This document shows, piece after piece, positions 50,775 through 59,365 of a stretch of 64,000 nt of DNA. The notes beneath the pieces are model-generated. The model saw only the letters and a program-made list of their open reading frames with translations. It did not search any database and was not told the DNA's origin. The position numbers were made by a program, and so were the translations under genes. The stretch is from NCBI RefSeq assembly GCF_013416775.1, contig NZ_SZVI01000012.1, forward strand, positions 186,001 to 250,000, given 5' to 3'. Position 1 is the first letter of the stretch, and each line of letters begins with the position of its first letter. Source of the stretch: Rhodoferax sp. BLA1. GTDB taxonomy: Bacteria > Pseudomonadota > Gammaproteobacteria > Burkholderiales > Burkholderiaceae_C.

Positions 50775-52286
50775 ATGTCCCTCAGGCAAAACATACTCGC
50801 CAACTACGTCAGTCAGATTTATGTCACGCTGATTGGCATTGTCATGGTGCCCGTCTATTTGCGATACATGGGACCAGAGGCCTATGGGCTGGTGGGCTTC
50901 TTCGCCATGATACAGGCGTGGTTTCAGTTGCTGGACCTGGGACTCACCCCCACCATGGCTCGCGAAACCGCTCGTTTCAATGGCGGTGCCTTGGATGCTT
51001 CAAGTTTGCGCCATCTGCTCAGGGGGATGGAGGGAGTCTTCATCGGCGTCGCGGTGCTGGCTAGCGCTGCCATGATGACCGCTTCGGGCACGATTGCGAC
51101 TGACTGGCTGAAAGTTCAGCAACTGCCGCTGGCTGAAGTGCAAACCGCCATTGTGTTGATGGCTGCGATTGTTGCGCTGAGATGGGTGAGCGGCTTGTAT
51201 CGTAGCGCAATCAACGGTTTTGAGCGCATGGTATGGCTCGGGGGATTCAACATGGCGCTGGCAACAGCCCGCTTTGTGCTGGTGATTCCGCTTTTCATGT
51301 ACGTCGGAACCAGCGCCACACTGTTTTTTACTTATCAGTTGTTGCTGGCTGTACTTGAGGTAGTTTTGCTGGTGAGGCAGACCTACCGTCTGCTGCCCAC
51401 ACTGTCGGCAGGCGATCATAGGCCCTGGCGATACGCGCCACTGCGCGGTGTTCTGAAATTTTCGCTCAGTATTGCGTTCGCAAGCTTTGTCTGGATCCTG
51501 GCAACCCAGGCCGACAAACTGATTTTGTCCAAGCTCTTGCCTTTGACGGAGTACGGTTACTACACCTTGGTTGTGCTGATGGCTGGTGGCGTGTTGGTCA
51601 TAAGCGGCCCGGTAAGCGGCGCCCTGCTACCGCGCCTCACCAAACTGGCATCTGAAGGGGACAACGCGGCGTTACTGCAGCTCTATCGCAGTGCAACACA
51701 ATTGGTCGCCGTGATGGCCGTACCTGCCGCATTGGTGTTGGCACTTTTTTCCAAGCAGGTGCTTTGGGCCTGGACCGGTGACACTGTTGTCGTTGAAAAG
51801 GCTGCCCCGGTGTTGGCGCTTTACGCCGGTGGATCTGCTATTTCCGTGATTGCAGCATTCCCTTATTATTTGCAATACGCCATGGGTGACCTCAGGTTGC
51901 ACCTGATCGGTAACGTTCTTTTTGTCATGCTGCTTATTCCTTGCCTGGTCGTGGCCACGTGGCAGTTCGGCATGGTTGGCGCAGCTTGGATCTGGCTGGT
52001 GCTAAACCTCGTTTATTTCCTGCTCTGGGTGCCCGTGGTCCACCGTCGTTTCGCCCCTGGTGTGCACTGGCGGTGGATGACCAGAGATGTCATGTTGACC
52101 AGTGTGCCGTCCATTGTTGCGGCTTTATTGGTGCAATACACTGTGCTGTGGCCTGCAGGCAGGTTGGCCATCACCATACAGCTTTGTGGTCTGGGCTTGC
52201 TGTTGTTATGCATCAGCAGCTTGAGCAGCAGCAAGATTCGCGAACGCGTCGCACATCGTTTCAACTATATGGAATCGTCAAATTGA
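50775..52286 (+). CDS. wzx: Oligosaccharide flippase, Wzx-like
   Basis: 503-residue membrane protein with twelve to fourteen hydrophobic segments of the polysaccharide transport (MOP) superfamily. Recognisable at the start: NILANYVSQIYVTLIGIVMVPVYLRYMG. It would flip an undecaprenyl-pyrophosphate oligosaccharide across the inner membrane. This is notable because the same locus has a complete Wzm-Wzt exporter. No clear Wzy or Wzz accompanies it. Confidence 0.85.
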   Translation: MSLRQNILANYVSQIYVTLIGIVMVPVYLRYMGPEAYGLVGFFAMIQAWFQLLDLGLTPTMARETARFNGGALDASSLRHLLRGMEGVFIGVAVLASAAMMTASGTIATDWLKVQQLPLAEVQTAIVLMAAIVALRWVSGLYRSAINGFERMVWLGGFNMALATARFVLVIPLFMYVGTSATLFFTYQLLLAVLEVVLLVRQTYRLLPTLSAGDHRPWRYAPLRGVLKFSLSIAFASFVWILATQADKLILSKLLPLTEYGYYTLVVLMAGGVLVISGPVSGALLPRLTKLASEGDNAALLQLYRSATQLVAVMAVPAALVLALFSKQVLWAWTGDTVVVEKAAPVLALYAGGSAISVIAAFPYYLQYAMGDLRLHLIGNVLFVMLLIPCLVVATWQFGMVGAAWIWLVLNLVYFLLWVPVVHRRFAPGVHWRWMTRDVMLTSVPSIVAALLVQYTVLWPAGRLAITIQLCGLGLLLLCISSLSSSKIRERVAHRFNYMESSN

Positions 52287-53245
52287 GTTCGCCGACCGTC
52301 TCTGTCTGCATAGCGACCTACAACCAAGATCGCTACATCAAGGATTGCGTAACCAGTGTGTTGGCACAGATTTCAGACACGACCATTGAAATCCTGATTG
52401 GAGACGATGGATCGGGCCCTGAAACACCCGGTACCATCGCAAGATTGATTGAACTCAATCCGGGCCAAATCAGATACTTCAAGCACGAGAAAAATCTGGG
52501 GCCATCGGCCAATTACCAATTTCTGATCCGCCAAGCGCGTGGGCAGTACTTGGCCCATCTGGATGGTGACGACTTCTGGCTACCGGGCAAGCTGGCCGCG
52601 CAACTGGCTTGGTTGCAGTGCCATCCAGACAGTGTGGCTTGTTACACAAACGCAGTTGTTATAAGCGATGACCAGCAAGTGATGGGGGTCTTCAGTCCCC
52701 CTCTGTCGCAGCCTGTAGACCTGGCTTTTCTGCTGATTAGAGGCAACTTCTTGAATCTTAGCTCGCTGCTGTACCGTGCAAGTCATAAAGACGTGATTCT
52801 GGGATTTTCCAATCCATTTATTGATTACCGTATCCACTTGAACTTTGCCAGGTACGGTGCGCTTGGTCTCATCAACTCAGCCTATGTCGTCTACAGGCTG
52901 GGGTCGGAGCATTCAATGGTCAGAACCACGCCAACCTTGGTGCAGGACCTGTATTTTGAGGCTCTGGCTTCTGCGCTATCGGATCCAACGGTTTCAGGCT
53001 CGGTCCGTCGTCGAGCATCGCTGCGTTTTTGGCGAGCCATCGTGGTCGAGTGCGTGGCCAAGAGCCGTTATGCGTGGGGCTTGGCTTGGGCAGGAAAGAT
53101 CCGCGCGATCTGTCCAGGCGGTATCACCAACGTGCTTTTGCCGGGCGCATTGATGGCGATGGCAACATTGCTGACCTTGGTTTTCCGTAAAGGCATGTCA
53201 AAGGTCTCTGGAAAGAACGGTTTGAAGGTACTACATGAATTTTGA
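52283..53245 (+). CDS. GT2 glycosyltransferase (TTG start)
   Basis: 320 residues. VSVCIATYNQDRYIKDCV, IGDDGSGPETPGT and AHLDGDDFWLPGKLAAQ are the GT-A motifs, with DGDD as the metal-binding DxD. The only start near the fold is a TTG forming a TTGA overlap with the flippase stop; the long open frame upstream lies inside the flippase gene in another frame. A hydrophobic stretch near the C-terminus may attach it to the membrane. Confidence 0.8.
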   Translation: MSSPTVSVCIATYNQDRYIKDCVTSVLAQISDTTIEILIGDDGSGPETPGTIARLIELNPGQIRYFKHEKNLGPSANYQFLIRQARGQYLAHLDGDDFWLPGKLAAQLAWLQCHPDSVACYTNAVVISDDQQVMGVFSPPLSQPVDLAFLLIRGNFLNLSSLLYRASHKDVILGFSNPFIDYRIHLNFARYGALGLINSAYVVYRLGSEHSMVRTTPTLVQDLYFEALASALSDPTVSGSVRRRASLRFWRAIVVECVAKSRYAWGLAWAGKIRAICPGGITNVLLPGALMAMATLLTLVFRKGMSKVSGKNGLKVLHEF

Positions 53246-54044
53246 ACCATCGGTGCTTGGCGCACCAAGTTTCGCAGGGCGTGTTCTGGCAAGTCTAGTT
53301 CGGCGCTTCAGTCGCTTGGTACCGTCCGGTCCCTGTTATTGTGTTTGCTGCAGCAAGAACTCGCCATTCTTTTTGCCATTCGCAGGCGGCACAGGCGCAG
53401 CTCTTCTTGTCAATTGCAAACTGGATGTGGTGGGAAGCGATCTGGAGCGCTACTCATGCCCCAAATGTGAATCGAATGATCGCGAGCGACACCTGAAGTT
53501 GTATTGCCAGAAGCTGGGTATTGATCGTCTGATAGCAGGTGCTCGGATTTTGCATTTTGCGCCTGAGCGTCATTTCGCAAGTTATGTTGCCGCGGCGGGT
53601 CCAACTGAACACCTGAAGGCAGACTTGTTTCCAAGGGCTGCAGATATTCAAAAAATCGACATGTTGGCTATGCCATTTTCATCGGCCTCTTTTGACTTTG
53701 TGATCGCCAACCATGTGCTGGAGCACGTCGCCGACGACGCGCGAGCGTTGTCAGAGATTCGCCGCGTATTGCGTCCCGGTGGTCTAGCGATCCTGCAGAC
53801 GCCTTACAGTGCAATGTTGGAGACCACATTCGAAGATGCAGGCATTGTTTCTAATGAAGCCCGAGAACATGCATACGGGCAGGGCGATCATGTTCGCTTG
53901 TATGGTCGGGACATATTTTCCCGCTTTGCTGCTGCTGGCTTTGAATCACGTGTCGTGCATCACGATGCTGCACTTGCCGACTTCGACGTGACAGTCTATG
54001 GCGTCAATCCACGCGAGTCGTTCTTCTTGTTTGAGTGCATCTGA
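53235..54044 (+). CDS. SAM-dependent methyltransferase with Cys-rich N-terminus
   Basis: 269 residues. The N-terminal part has CYCVCC and CPKCESNDRERH, four or more cysteines that look like a zinc knuckle. The C-terminal class I methyltransferase domain has ILHFAPERHFASYV (diverged motif I), FDFVIANHVLEHVADD and RVLRPGGLAILQTPYS. The frame overlaps the GT2 before it by 11 bases. It could methylate a glycan residue. Confidence 0.82.
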   Translation: MNFEPSVLGAPSFAGRVLASLVRRFSRLVPSGPCYCVCCSKNSPFFLPFAGGTGAALLVNCKLDVVGSDLERYSCPKCESNDRERHLKLYCQKLGIDRLIAGARILHFAPERHFASYVAAAGPTEHLKADLFPRAADIQKIDMLAMPFSSASFDFVIANHVLEHVADDARALSEIRRVLRPGGLAILQTPYSAMLETTFEDAGIVSNEAREHAYGQGDHVRLYGRDIFSRFAAAGFESRVVHHDAALADFDVTVYGVNPRESFFLFECI

Positions 54045-54046
54045 GA

Positions 54047-55072
54047 ATGGCTTCAGTCGCAAAAAACTCACTAGACTTGTTGCGCTTGGTGGCGGCCACA
54101 CTTGTTCTTTACAGTCACCAACATGCGTTGACTGGGCAGGCTGAGCCCTCGTTCTTTGGCTGGAACACCTTTGGTGGTGCCGGAGTCACGATCTTCTTTT
54201 TCCTGATTGGTCTGTTGGTATGGTCAAGCTGGGAGCGTGACCCGGATTTAAAGCGTTTCTTCCTGCGCCGTTCGCTGCGCATCTTTCCTGCTCTCTGGGT
54301 GGTGGTGATCGCCTCCGTTTTCTTGTTGGGCCCGGTGGTTTCCAATCTGTCCGCGATGGACTATTTTGCATCTTCTCAAACCTGGCGGTATTTGAGTACC
54401 GCATTGCTGGTGGTCAGGAATGTTCTGCCGGGTGTATTCGCAGATAACCCGTATCCCCTGGCCGTGAATGGCTCGCTCTGGACGCTGCCGGTTGAGTTCC
54501 TGTGTTACGTCTCGGTGGCTCTGCTGGGAAGCAACAAGCTGGTATCGAAAGGTCTGGTGATCGGCATTGGTCTGTTACTTGTTGTCTTGCTCGCTTCTAT
54601 TGCACCCATGCTGATCGGGGATCGATTTTCGCCACACTTCGAAATGGTTGCAGTATTCTGGTGGGGCGTCTTCTACCAATATTGCAGCGCGAACCCCTTG
54701 TCTGAAAAGCCGCATTGGCGGCAGACTATGGTGTGGGGTTTCATCGCAATGGTGATATACATCAGCGTCGGACCCAGGGGAGTTGACCGCTCCGCGATGC
54801 TGGTAGTTGCTGCGGCGCTGGTTATTGTGGCCCTCAAAATCCCAAGCGGAGCCAGGGTGACTGATCGGTTGGGAGATCTGTCGTATGGCTTGTACATTTT
54901 TGCTTTTCCCATTCAGCAGCTGTTGGCCCAGTGGAGTCATGACCGGGGGTGGAGTTTTGGCTTTTTGTTATGCCTTGCATTGGCGCTGACCAGTGCTTTT
55001 GCGTATGCATCCTGGCATCTGGTGGAAAAACAGGCGTTTAGACTCAAGCCCTCTACATGTATTGCCACATGA
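54047..55072 (+). CDS. Acyltransferase family 3 (OafA-like)
   Basis: 341-residue membrane O-acyltransferase, about ten hydrophobic segments. DLLRLVAATLVLYSHQH includes the catalytic-region histidine, FGGAGVTIFFFLIGLLVW and RRSLRIFPALWVVV follow the OafA/NolX pattern. I chose the ATG two bases after the previous stop; an in-frame earlier start adds four residues. No C-terminal SGNH domain. It is the second acyltransferase-3 gene of the locus. Confidence 0.85.
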   Translation: MASVAKNSLDLLRLVAATLVLYSHQHALTGQAEPSFFGWNTFGGAGVTIFFFLIGLLVWSSWERDPDLKRFFLRRSLRIFPALWVVVIASVFLLGPVVSNLSAMDYFASSQTWRYLSTALLVVRNVLPGVFADNPYPLAVNGSLWTLPVEFLCYVSVALLGSNKLVSKGLVIGIGLLLVVLLASIAPMLIGDRFSPHFEMVAVFWWGVFYQYCSANPLSEKPHWRQTMVWGFIAMVIYISVGPRGVDRSAMLVVAAALVIVALKIPSGARVTDRLGDLSYGLYIFAFPIQQLLAQWSHDRGWSFGFLLCLALALTSAFAYASWHLVEKQAFRLKPSTCIAT

Positions 55073-55896
55073 AGCAAGTCACTGCGGTTGTACTGAACTG
55101 GAACCGCTGGTCGGATACTCTGGCCTGCGTGGCTTCCCTGCAGCATCAGGACTATGCCAACCTCAAAGTCTTGATTGTTGACAACGATTCGACCGATGAC
55201 TCGGTCAAACAGATTCGAGCTGCTGTACCAGGGATCGAGTTATTACAGAGCGGTGACAATCTTGGTTTTGGTGGCGGCTGCAACGTTGGTATCAGACGCG
55301 CAATTGCCGAAGGTGCCGACTATGTCTGGTTGATTAACAGCGATTCCACGGCTGATGCGCATGCACTGTCAGCCTTGGTTGATGTTGCGGAACAAAACCC
55401 CGCATTGGGTTCGGTTGGCTCCGTTTTATATGAGGTGGACGTGCCAACGCAGATTCAATTGTGGGGTGGTGGCCGCGTGCGGCTGTGCTGTGGGCAGTCC
55501 CGTCATCAGACGGCGCCCAGCCCACTCGACTTTATCTCGGGAGCTTCTATATTGTTGCGTCGGGATGCGCTTGTAGCCGTTGGCATGTTTGATCAGTCGG
55601 CGTATTTCATGTATTGGGAGGACACCGACCTCGGATTTCGTTTGCGTAAGGCTGGTTGGCAACTGGGCGTAGCCGAAGACTCGCGCGTCTGGCACAAGCA
55701 GTCAGCGAGTCTGGGCAAGGGCAACCCCTTGCTGGACGAATATTTCACTCGGTCAGGCGTTCGTTTTCTCAGGCGTTACGCGCCCATTCCCTCGATTTCA
55801 ATTCTGTTCATGCTGGGCATGATGCTTGCCAAGCGTTCGCTCATGGGCGAATGGCGCCGAGTTCAGGCGGTCGTCAAAGGATTTTGGGAAGCATGA
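55069..55896 (+). CDS. GT2 glycosyltransferase, rhamnosyltransferase-like
   Basis: 275 residues. VTAVVLNWNRWSDTLACV, LIVDNDSTDDSVKQI, NLGFGGGCNVGIRRAI and INSDSTADAHAL follow the rhamnosyltransferase-like GT2 group (WbbL-type), and MYWEDTDLGFRLRKAGW is the conserved late motif. The ATG forms an ATGA overlap with the acyltransferase stop. Confidence 0.85.
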   Translation: MKQVTAVVLNWNRWSDTLACVASLQHQDYANLKVLIVDNDSTDDSVKQIRAAVPGIELLQSGDNLGFGGGCNVGIRRAIAEGADYVWLINSDSTADAHALSALVDVAEQNPALGSVGSVLYEVDVPTQIQLWGGGRVRLCCGQSRHQTAPSPLDFISGASILLRRDALVAVGMFDQSAYFMYWEDTDLGFRLRKAGWQLGVAEDSRVWHKQSASLGKGNPLLDEYFTRSGVRFLRRYAPIPSISILFMLGMMLAKRSLMGEWRRVQAVVKGFWEA

Positions 55897-56705
55897 ATAA
55901 CCCCATGCCCGTTTCAGTGGTCATACCCTGCTACCGCTGCGTAAAGACGTTGGCGCGCTCTGTTGCGTCTGTGGCAGCGCAGACGAGTCTGCCCGCCGAA
56001 GTCATCTTGGTCGATGATGGCAGCGGCGATGACACGCGTTTGCTAATGCAAGAAATTGCCCGCGAGTATGCACATGGTTGGATCAGGCTAGTAGTTCTTT
56101 CGCAAAACGTCGGCGCAGCCAGTGCGCGTAACGCCGGATGGGCAATCGCAAGTCAGCCGTATGTCGCGTTCCTAGATGCTGACGACGCTTGGCATCCCAA
56201 GAAAATTGAAGTTCAGTACGGTTATATGGCAGCCAACCCCAATGTCGTCCTGAGTGGCCATGGGCACCGGTTGTTGCCCCAAAACGCCCTGCCTGATTGG
56301 AGTACAGCGTCATTTGATGTCCAATCCGTTGGCAAATGGGCCTTGCTGCTGTCCAACCAGTTTGTGACGCCATCGGTCATGTTGCAGCGCGATGTTAGGC
56401 CACGTTTCAAAGAGAAACAGCGGCACATGGAAGATCATATGTTGTGGCTTGAGATCTGCTTCAGCGGGGCGCAAGTCGTGAAGCTCCGCACGGATCTGGC
56501 GGCAGTCTATAAGAGGCAATTTGGCGTTCAGGGCTTAAGCGCGCAGCTCTGGCTGATGGAGCGTGGTGAACTTGGCAATTATCGTAGTCTCTATTGTCAG
56601 GGCATGATCAAGGGCTATCAGTTCGCCATGCTTTCTACATATTCGGCGATAAAGTATGTGCGCAGGTTGCTTGTCTATTGGGGCCATTTGAGATGGAAGA
56701 AATAG
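55893..56705 (+). CDS. GT2 glycosyltransferase
   Basis: 270 residues. VSVVIPCYRCVKTLARSV, LVDDGSGDDT and AFLDADDAWHPKKIE carry the GT-A nucleotide and DxD motifs. It overlaps both neighbours (ATGA at its start, 13 bases at its end). The long upstream open frame belongs to another frame of the preceding gene. Confidence 0.85.
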   Translation: MNNPMPVSVVIPCYRCVKTLARSVASVAAQTSLPAEVILVDDGSGDDTRLLMQEIAREYAHGWIRLVVLSQNVGAASARNAGWAIASQPYVAFLDADDAWHPKKIEVQYGYMAANPNVVLSGHGHRLLPQNALPDWSTASFDVQSVGKWALLLSNQFVTPSVMLQRDVRPRFKEKQRHMEDHMLWLEICFSGAQVVKLRTDLAAVYKRQFGVQGLSAQLWLMERGELGNYRSLYCQGMIKGYQFAMLSTYSAIKYVRRLLVYWGHLRWKK

Positions 56706-57472
56706 CTCCATCAAACTCTGGTGTTGTCTCTGTATCCGTTGTCAGTCACTTGCAGATCAAACTTGTGGCGCAGCTGCTGTGCGACCTTGACATGCACTGT
56801 TCGGACTCGCGTCTGGAGTTGGTTCTCACGCTCAATATGGACGAAGACCTGCCCTTTGGTCTAGATGATTTCTCATTTCCTATCAAATTGATTCGTAACC
56901 AGACAGCCAAGGGTTTTGGTTCTAACCACAATCAAGCCTTCAGGCACGCAAACGGGCAATACTTTTGTGTATTGAATCCCGACATTCGTTTGGAAAGCAA
57001 TCCCTTCGACGCTTTGGTTTTCTGTTTTTCCGACGCTGACGTTGGTGTTGCCGCACCATTGGTATTGGGCCCAGATGGTATGGTTGAGGACAGCGCGCGG
57101 CGCTTTCCTACTCCGTTTAGTGTTTTTTTTAAGGCATTGGGTCGCTATAAAGAAATTGATTATGCAATTGGAGAAATGCCATTTCACCCCGATTGGGTCG
57201 GGGGAATGTGCTTGCTGTTTTCGCGAACAGTATTCGAGCGGCTGGGGGGCTTTGATGAGCGTTACTTTCTCTATTACGAAGATGTTGACATCTGCGCGCG
57301 CTTGCGATTGTTTGGGTATGAAATATTGCTCAACCCACAAGCAAAGGTAACCCACCACGCACAAAGAACCAGTCGCCGAAACTTGACTTATTTGCGCTGG
57401 CATTTCAAAAGTATGATGCGATTTTTTCTGTCGCCAGTGTTTTGGCGCGTATATCGTTTGAGGCGGTCATGA
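56693..57472 (+). CDS. GT2 glycosyltransferase, rhamnosyltransferase-like
   Basis: 259 residues. RNQTAKGFGSNHNQAFRHA and LNPDIRLESNPFDAL are the acceptor and DxD-type motifs, with WVGGMCLLFSRTVFERLGG and YYEDVDICARLRLFGYE further on. The N-terminal nucleotide motif is diverged (VSVSVVSHLQIKLVAQ). The ATG I chose lies inside the previous gene; a longer upstream frame lacks fold. Confidence 0.83.
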   Translation: MEEIAPSNSGVVSVSVVSHLQIKLVAQLLCDLDMHCSDSRLELVLTLNMDEDLPFGLDDFSFPIKLIRNQTAKGFGSNHNQAFRHANGQYFCVLNPDIRLESNPFDALVFCFSDADVGVAAPLVLGPDGMVEDSARRFPTPFSVFFKALGRYKEIDYAIGEMPFHPDWVGGMCLLFSRTVFERLGGFDERYFLYYEDVDICARLRLFGYEILLNPQAKVTHHAQRTSRRNLTYLRWHFKSMMRFFLSPVFWRVYRLRRS

Positions 57473-58416
57473 AATGCTTGGTTACTGGTGCGAGTGGCTT
57501 TGTAGGTCGATCACTCGTCGGCGAGCTACTGCAACGCGGGTGTGAGGTGCGCGCTGAAACACGTTCGGTCAACTTGATGCATGAGGATATCGAGCAGGTT
57601 AATGTTGGATCAATTGACGACAGCACGCAATGGTTTGGTGCTGTGCGCGAACTAGATGTTGTGATTCACTTGGCCGCTCGAGTGCATGTGATGCAGGACA
57701 TTGCGCCCGATCCGCTTGCTGAGTTTCGTAAGACCAATACATTGGGCTCGTTGGCTCTGGCCCAGCAAGCCGCTGCTGCGGGGGTGAAGCGATTTGTGTT
57801 CCTAAGTTCGATCAAGGTCAACGGCGAAAGCACACTCACTGGAGCTCCTTTCACAGAGGAAAATCAACCCAATCCACATGATTCGTACGGTGTAAGCAAG
57901 CTAGCAGCGGAGCAGGGCCTGCAGTCTCTGTCCTTGGAAACAGGCATGGAGGTCATCATCATCCGTTCGCCGTTGGTGTATGGCCCAGGTGTCAAAGCCA
58001 ACTTCGCATCCTTGATGCGCGCAGTTCAAAAGGGCTTGCCATTGCCGCTAGGTGCCATCCACAACCAACGCAGTCTGGTGGCGCTGGACAACCTGACTGA
58101 TTTCATCATTACCTGCATCGCCCACCCCAAGGCAGCCAACCAGACCTTTCTGATCAGCGACGGTCAAGACCTCTCCACCACCGAGCTGGTGCAAGGTATG
58201 GCTCAGGCTGCTGGTGTATCCGCACGTTTGCTCCCGGTGCCTGTTTGGGCCTTGGAATGGGCGGGCCGATTGGTCGGCAAGGCGGATGCTATTCAGCGTT
58301 TGTGTGGAAACTTACAAATTGATAGCAGTAAGGCCAGAGACTTGCTGGGCTGGGTGCCCAAAATATCTGTACAAGAGGGTCTGCGTCGGGCGATGAATGG
58401 TAATGTCAAGAAATGA
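57469..58416 (+). CDS. NAD-dependent epimerase/C4-reductase (WbpV-like)
   Basis: 315-residue extended SDR. VTGASGFVGRSLVGELLQRG binds NAD(P), HLAARVHVMQDIAPDPLAEF is typical of the WbpV/WbpK-type reductases, and YGVSKLAAEQGL carries the catalytic YxxxK. With the WbpM-like dehydratase at the end of the locus it would make UDP-D-FucNAc or UDP-D-QuiNAc, the substrate for the initiating transferase that overlaps it as ATGA. Confidence 0.85.
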   Translation: MKCLVTGASGFVGRSLVGELLQRGCEVRAETRSVNLMHEDIEQVNVGSIDDSTQWFGAVRELDVVIHLAARVHVMQDIAPDPLAEFRKTNTLGSLALAQQAAAAGVKRFVFLSSIKVNGESTLTGAPFTEENQPNPHDSYGVSKLAAEQGLQSLSLETGMEVIIIRSPLVYGPGVKANFASLMRAVQKGLPLPLGAIHNQRSLVALDNLTDFIITCIAHPKAANQTFLISDGQDLSTTELVQGMAQAAGVSARLLPVPVWALEWAGRLVGKADAIQRLCGNLQIDSSKARDLLGWVPKISVQEGLRRAMNGNVKK

Positions 58417-58973
58417 AAAGACTATTTGATTTGGCTTTGGCTATTGTTATCGCCGCCGTGTTGTTGATTCCTATCTTGCTCGTTGCTATTTCTGTGCGAT
58501 TCACCTCCAAAGGTCCCATTCTGTATTGGTCTGATCGTGTGGGTGCCAATAACGAGATATTCAAAATGCCTAAATTCCGCAGTATGCGTGTGGGTACACC
58601 AGCGGTGGCGACCCATTTACTCAGCAACCCAGATGTGTATTTGACGCCGGTCGGCAGCTTTTTGCGCAAATCCAGTCTGGATGAGTTGCCGCAGTTATGG
58701 AGCATCCTGAAGGGTGATATGAGTGTTGTGGGCCCACGCCCCGCTTTGTTCAACCAACATGATCTGGTGGATCTGCGAACCCGCGCTGGAGTACATCGTC
58801 TTGTTCCTGGACTGACGGGCTGGGCGCAGGTCAATGGCCGTGATGAGTTGCCCATCCCCCAAAAAGTGGCGCTGGATATTGAATACATGCGCAGAAAATC
58901 GTTTTTTTTTGATATTCGAATCATTTTCCTGACGGCGTTGAAGGTTTTGGCAAGGGATAATGTCAGCCATTAA
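58413..58973 (+). CDS. Initiating sugar-phosphate transferase (PglC/WcaJ-like)
   Basis: 186-residue monotopic phosphoglycosyltransferase that starts glycan synthesis by moving a sugar-1-phosphate to undecaprenyl phosphate. One N-terminal re-entrant hydrophobic segment (about 3-27) is followed by the conserved KFRSMR, LRKSSLDELPQLWSILKGDMSVVGPRP and PGLTGWAQVNGRDEL. The small size matches PglC. The likely substrate is the product of the neighbouring C4-reductase. Confidence 0.9.
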   Translation: MKRLFDLALAIVIAAVLLIPILLVAISVRFTSKGPILYWSDRVGANNEIFKMPKFRSMRVGTPAVATHLLSNPDVYLTPVGSFLRKSSLDELPQLWSILKGDMSVVGPRPALFNQHDLVDLRTRAGVHRLVPGLTGWAQVNGRDELPIPQKVALDIEYMRRKSFFFDIRIIFLTALKVLARDNVSH

Positions 58974-59027
58974 GAACACGGTCAACGTGTCGCCAGGGGG
59001 CACCATCATTTTTAAAAGGTAATCAAC

Positions 59028-59342
59028 ATGTCATCTCTCATCGAAATCCAGAACCAGATTGCCCTGTTGCAGAAACAGGCCGAAGAAATCAAGTCTGCCG
59101 AATTGGCGGCAACCATTGCCGATATTCTGGCCAAGATGGAAGCTTTTGGTATCACGGTGGATGATCTGGATCGTGCCAAGGGCCGTTCTCGCAAACCAGC
59201 TGCCGCTCCCAAATCTGGTAACCCGGCACCCATCAAGTACCGTGGTCCCAATGGTGAAACTTGGACTGGTCGGGGTCTGATGCCGCGCTGGCTTGCCGCT
59301 AAGGTGGCAGAGGGGCAGAGCAAGGATGCTTTTGCGGTCTAA
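59028..59342 (+). CDS. H-NS family DNA-binding protein
   Basis: 104-residue nucleoid protein. The N-terminal helix (IQNQIALLQKQAEEIKSAEL) is the oligomerisation part, the linker is rich in K, R, P and A, and KYRGPNGETWTGRGLMPRWL is the H-NS C-terminal DNA-binding signature of the betaproteobacterial type. AAGG precedes the ATG. It stands between the initiating transferase and the WbpM-like gene. It could silence the AT-rich part of this locus. Confidence 0.88.
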   Translation: MSSLIEIQNQIALLQKQAEEIKSAELAATIADILAKMEAFGITVDDLDRAKGRSRKPAAAPKSGNPAPIKYRGPNGETWTGRGLMPRWLAAKVAEGQSKDAFAV

Positions 59343-59365
59343 TTGGCAGTTTTTCAGGTGGGTGG

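Noticed and set aside
58310..58332. AAATTGATAGCAG in the C4-reductase resembling the left block of repeat A
   Set aside because: Encodes a normal family sequence (QIDSSKARDLLGW) and no stem follows.
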